Assembly (NCBI RefSeq): GCF_963678635.1 | Contig: NC_087065.1 | Location: 35,021,807-35,085,806, forward strand | Reading direction: 5' to 3' | Length of the DNA stretch: 64,000 nucleotides | Source: Symsagittifera roscoffensis | Taxonomy: Eukaryota; Xenacoelomorpha; Acoela; Convolutidae | Made by a program: the position numbers and the translations under genes | The notes under the pieces: model-generated | Database searches by the model: none | Told to the model about the DNA's origin: nothing | What the model saw: the letters and a program-made list of their open reading frames with translations, nothing else | Part shown: piece by piece, positions 62,497 through 64,000 of the stretch | How the letters are laid out: each line of letters begins with the position of its first letter | Numbering within the stretch: the first letter of the stretch is position 1

Positions 62497-62566
62497 GAAG
62501 CTGACACAACCTATAAATCAATAAAGGGATCCCTTTATTGATTTATAGGTTGTGTGTGTCAGCTTC
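62497..62566. repeat. Near-perfect palindrome without a spacer
   Basis: The left arm starts GAAGCTGACACAACC and the right arm is its exact complement except for one extra TGTG. The axis lies between 62529 and 62530, in GGGATCCC, with no loop. Arms are 33 and 37 bases. Confidence 0.9.
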
Positions 62567-64000
62567 TACTCTTGTTCCGAATTCTGAATTTCTCGTTTTT
62601 TAAAATTTCTCTGCCTGCATAATCAGGTTGACCTGCATCAGATTCTCGTGTTGAACTATAGGGCTATGAATGATGTCTTCCGGTAATGGTAAAATTGATT
62701 TTGCCTCGATATCGTTGCATACAATAAATAAATAAGATGATTTGATTTTGACTATTTTCGGGTACATATTTTTTTGGTATTTGAGACCTTGGTTGAATGC
62801 TTATTGGCAGCTGCGATTCTGTCGGGTACCAATATGTTTTGTTTGGATATCAGGGTACCAATCACCCTTTTTCTTTCAAACTGTAGAAATATTTCGAGGC
62901 AAAACTACAAATTATTTCATTTTTTATCAACATAACTATTTTCAAATTTTCGTTTTACATCATCAAATTTCTTGGAATTTTTAATACATGACAACCATAA
63001 TCCTTGACAATAATTGTTACGTGTCCTTAATTTAAAGAATTTTTTTTCTCGGCTTGAAACCTATCAGGCGCTCTGAGACCCTGGTTTGAGCTGTGAACGC
63101 TGAACTGGTTCATGCAACCTGAGAAAAGCATCTATTATAGCACACAGATTTATGCAGCAAGGAAAATTATGTCTTAGTTTTTCTTTCTGAGGAAAGAAAG
63201 CATAGTAACTTTTGCCATGAAAGGTTTTGGACTAGTGTATCAGCCGTTTCTCTGCGAGGTGCTGACAGTTCTGCGAGGTGCTGACAGTATGCATACCGAT
63301 ACCTTAAGAAGATAGCCTTATCTCTCTAGCTTATCTCTGTGAACTTTGTATTGACAATTTTTGGTCATAATATTCTCATTATTTAAAAATTATTCAAAAC
63401 TCCAATGCTGAAATAAACTATTTGAATAGAGCTGTGCAGTAAAACGTATCTGAGAGACAGATTGTAATAAGTATGTAGGAATGTAGAGGACAGTCTATTC
63501 AAGGACGAGTTTTGAGCCCAGGAGTTGATTTCTCAAGTGCCTGCGGTCTTCCACTGTTATGTTGTTGTTGTTGTATAGAATGTACAGCTACTGCTGATGG
63601 GATTGCTCCCAGTAAGTTCTTTATAATTTCCTCCTCGAGTTTCTCCAGCCACTGCAATTAATACAATTAATTAGCTGCAGATGTTAGCTTCTGAAAAGTT
63701 CATATTGACATAATTCCACATCATCTTCAAAATTCTGTTTTTCAAGCCCATCAATCTAGTGAAATCCACAAATTCATTCAATCTGTTTATTGTTCTACAA
63801 GTTCTGAACCTAAATTCTCCTCTTGCTTTTTCTGTTCTCATTTTAATTTGAACATCTCAGTTTCTTCCCAAATTTTCACTTTGATTTGATTGGATTCAGT
63901 TTCAACACTCATTTTAGCAACCAAAAGAATGTCATTTAGTTAAAGAAACATTGGGAGTTACAGGTGAGATCATGCAGAGGTGTCAGTTTTCGCCAGAGTG
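62567..64000. other. Intergenic DNA without recognised gene
   Basis: No ORF with recognisable content. An 18-19-bp unit, TCTGCGAGGTGCTGACAGT, is repeated in tandem at about 63251-63288. Confidence 0.35.

Overview
The window is nuclear DNA from an invertebrate animal that cannot be named from sequence alone. It is AT-rich, with GT-AG introns around one conserved animal gene. That gene encodes the type I regulatory subunit of cAMP-dependent protein kinase. Everything else with a recognisable identity is mobile: two LINE copies of one family, a Ty3/gypsy-type LTR element of about 18.6 kb, an older gypsy-type element that it interrupts, a decayed Polinton/Maverick, and small non-autonomous repeats. 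A run of 200 N at 52357-52556 is an assembly gap.

Layout. 447-11735 (+): eight exons of the PKA regulatory subunit. Its 7.9-kb first intron is packed with repeats: two foldback elements built on a ~32-bp unit, several ~180-350 bp inverted-repeat elements with GGCTCTTTTCC-like ends, and a decayed LINE. 14950-15891 and 34462-35098 (-) look like two halves of one old gag gene. They are separated by the LTR element at 15892-34461, which has LTRs of 567 and 410 bp and a GTAG target duplication. Read on the minus strand this element carries a 1.2-kb leader, two small ORFs, gag, protease, RT, RNase H and integrase. It then has a membrane-segment ORF, a large envelope-like glycoprotein and a further unknown ORF of about 600 codons. 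36960-51880 is the Polinton: protein-primed DNA polymerase B on minus; packaging ATPase, integrase, capsid-type proteins and adenovirus-like protease on plus. Nearly all its genes have frameshifts or stops. A gypsy RNase H fragment and the N gap follow. At 55836-60900 a 622-bp tandem repeat has its second unit split by a nearly intact LINE (56654-60480, minus). 60900-64000 has no recognised gene but holds an almost loopless palindrome.

Most notable observations. (1) In the LINE, ORF1 and ORF2 lie in the same frame and are separated by a single stop in the context TGA-CTA. The endonuclease domain begins before the first ORF2 methionine. The old copy in the PKA intron has the same TGA-CTA at the same boundary and stays open beyond it, which points to programmed stop-codon readthrough. 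(2) The LTR element is unusually long for Ty3/gypsy. It joins a gypsy-type pol to a glycoprotein resembling those of chuvirus-type negative-strand RNA viruses, and adds several ORFs I cannot assign. The env-region ORFs overlap one another by a few bases, as in coupled translation. (3) The Polinton keeps an almost complete virus-like gene set, though broken.

Coordinates of decayed genes are outer limits of recognisable homology. Family assignments come from recognising motifs by eye; no database search was run.
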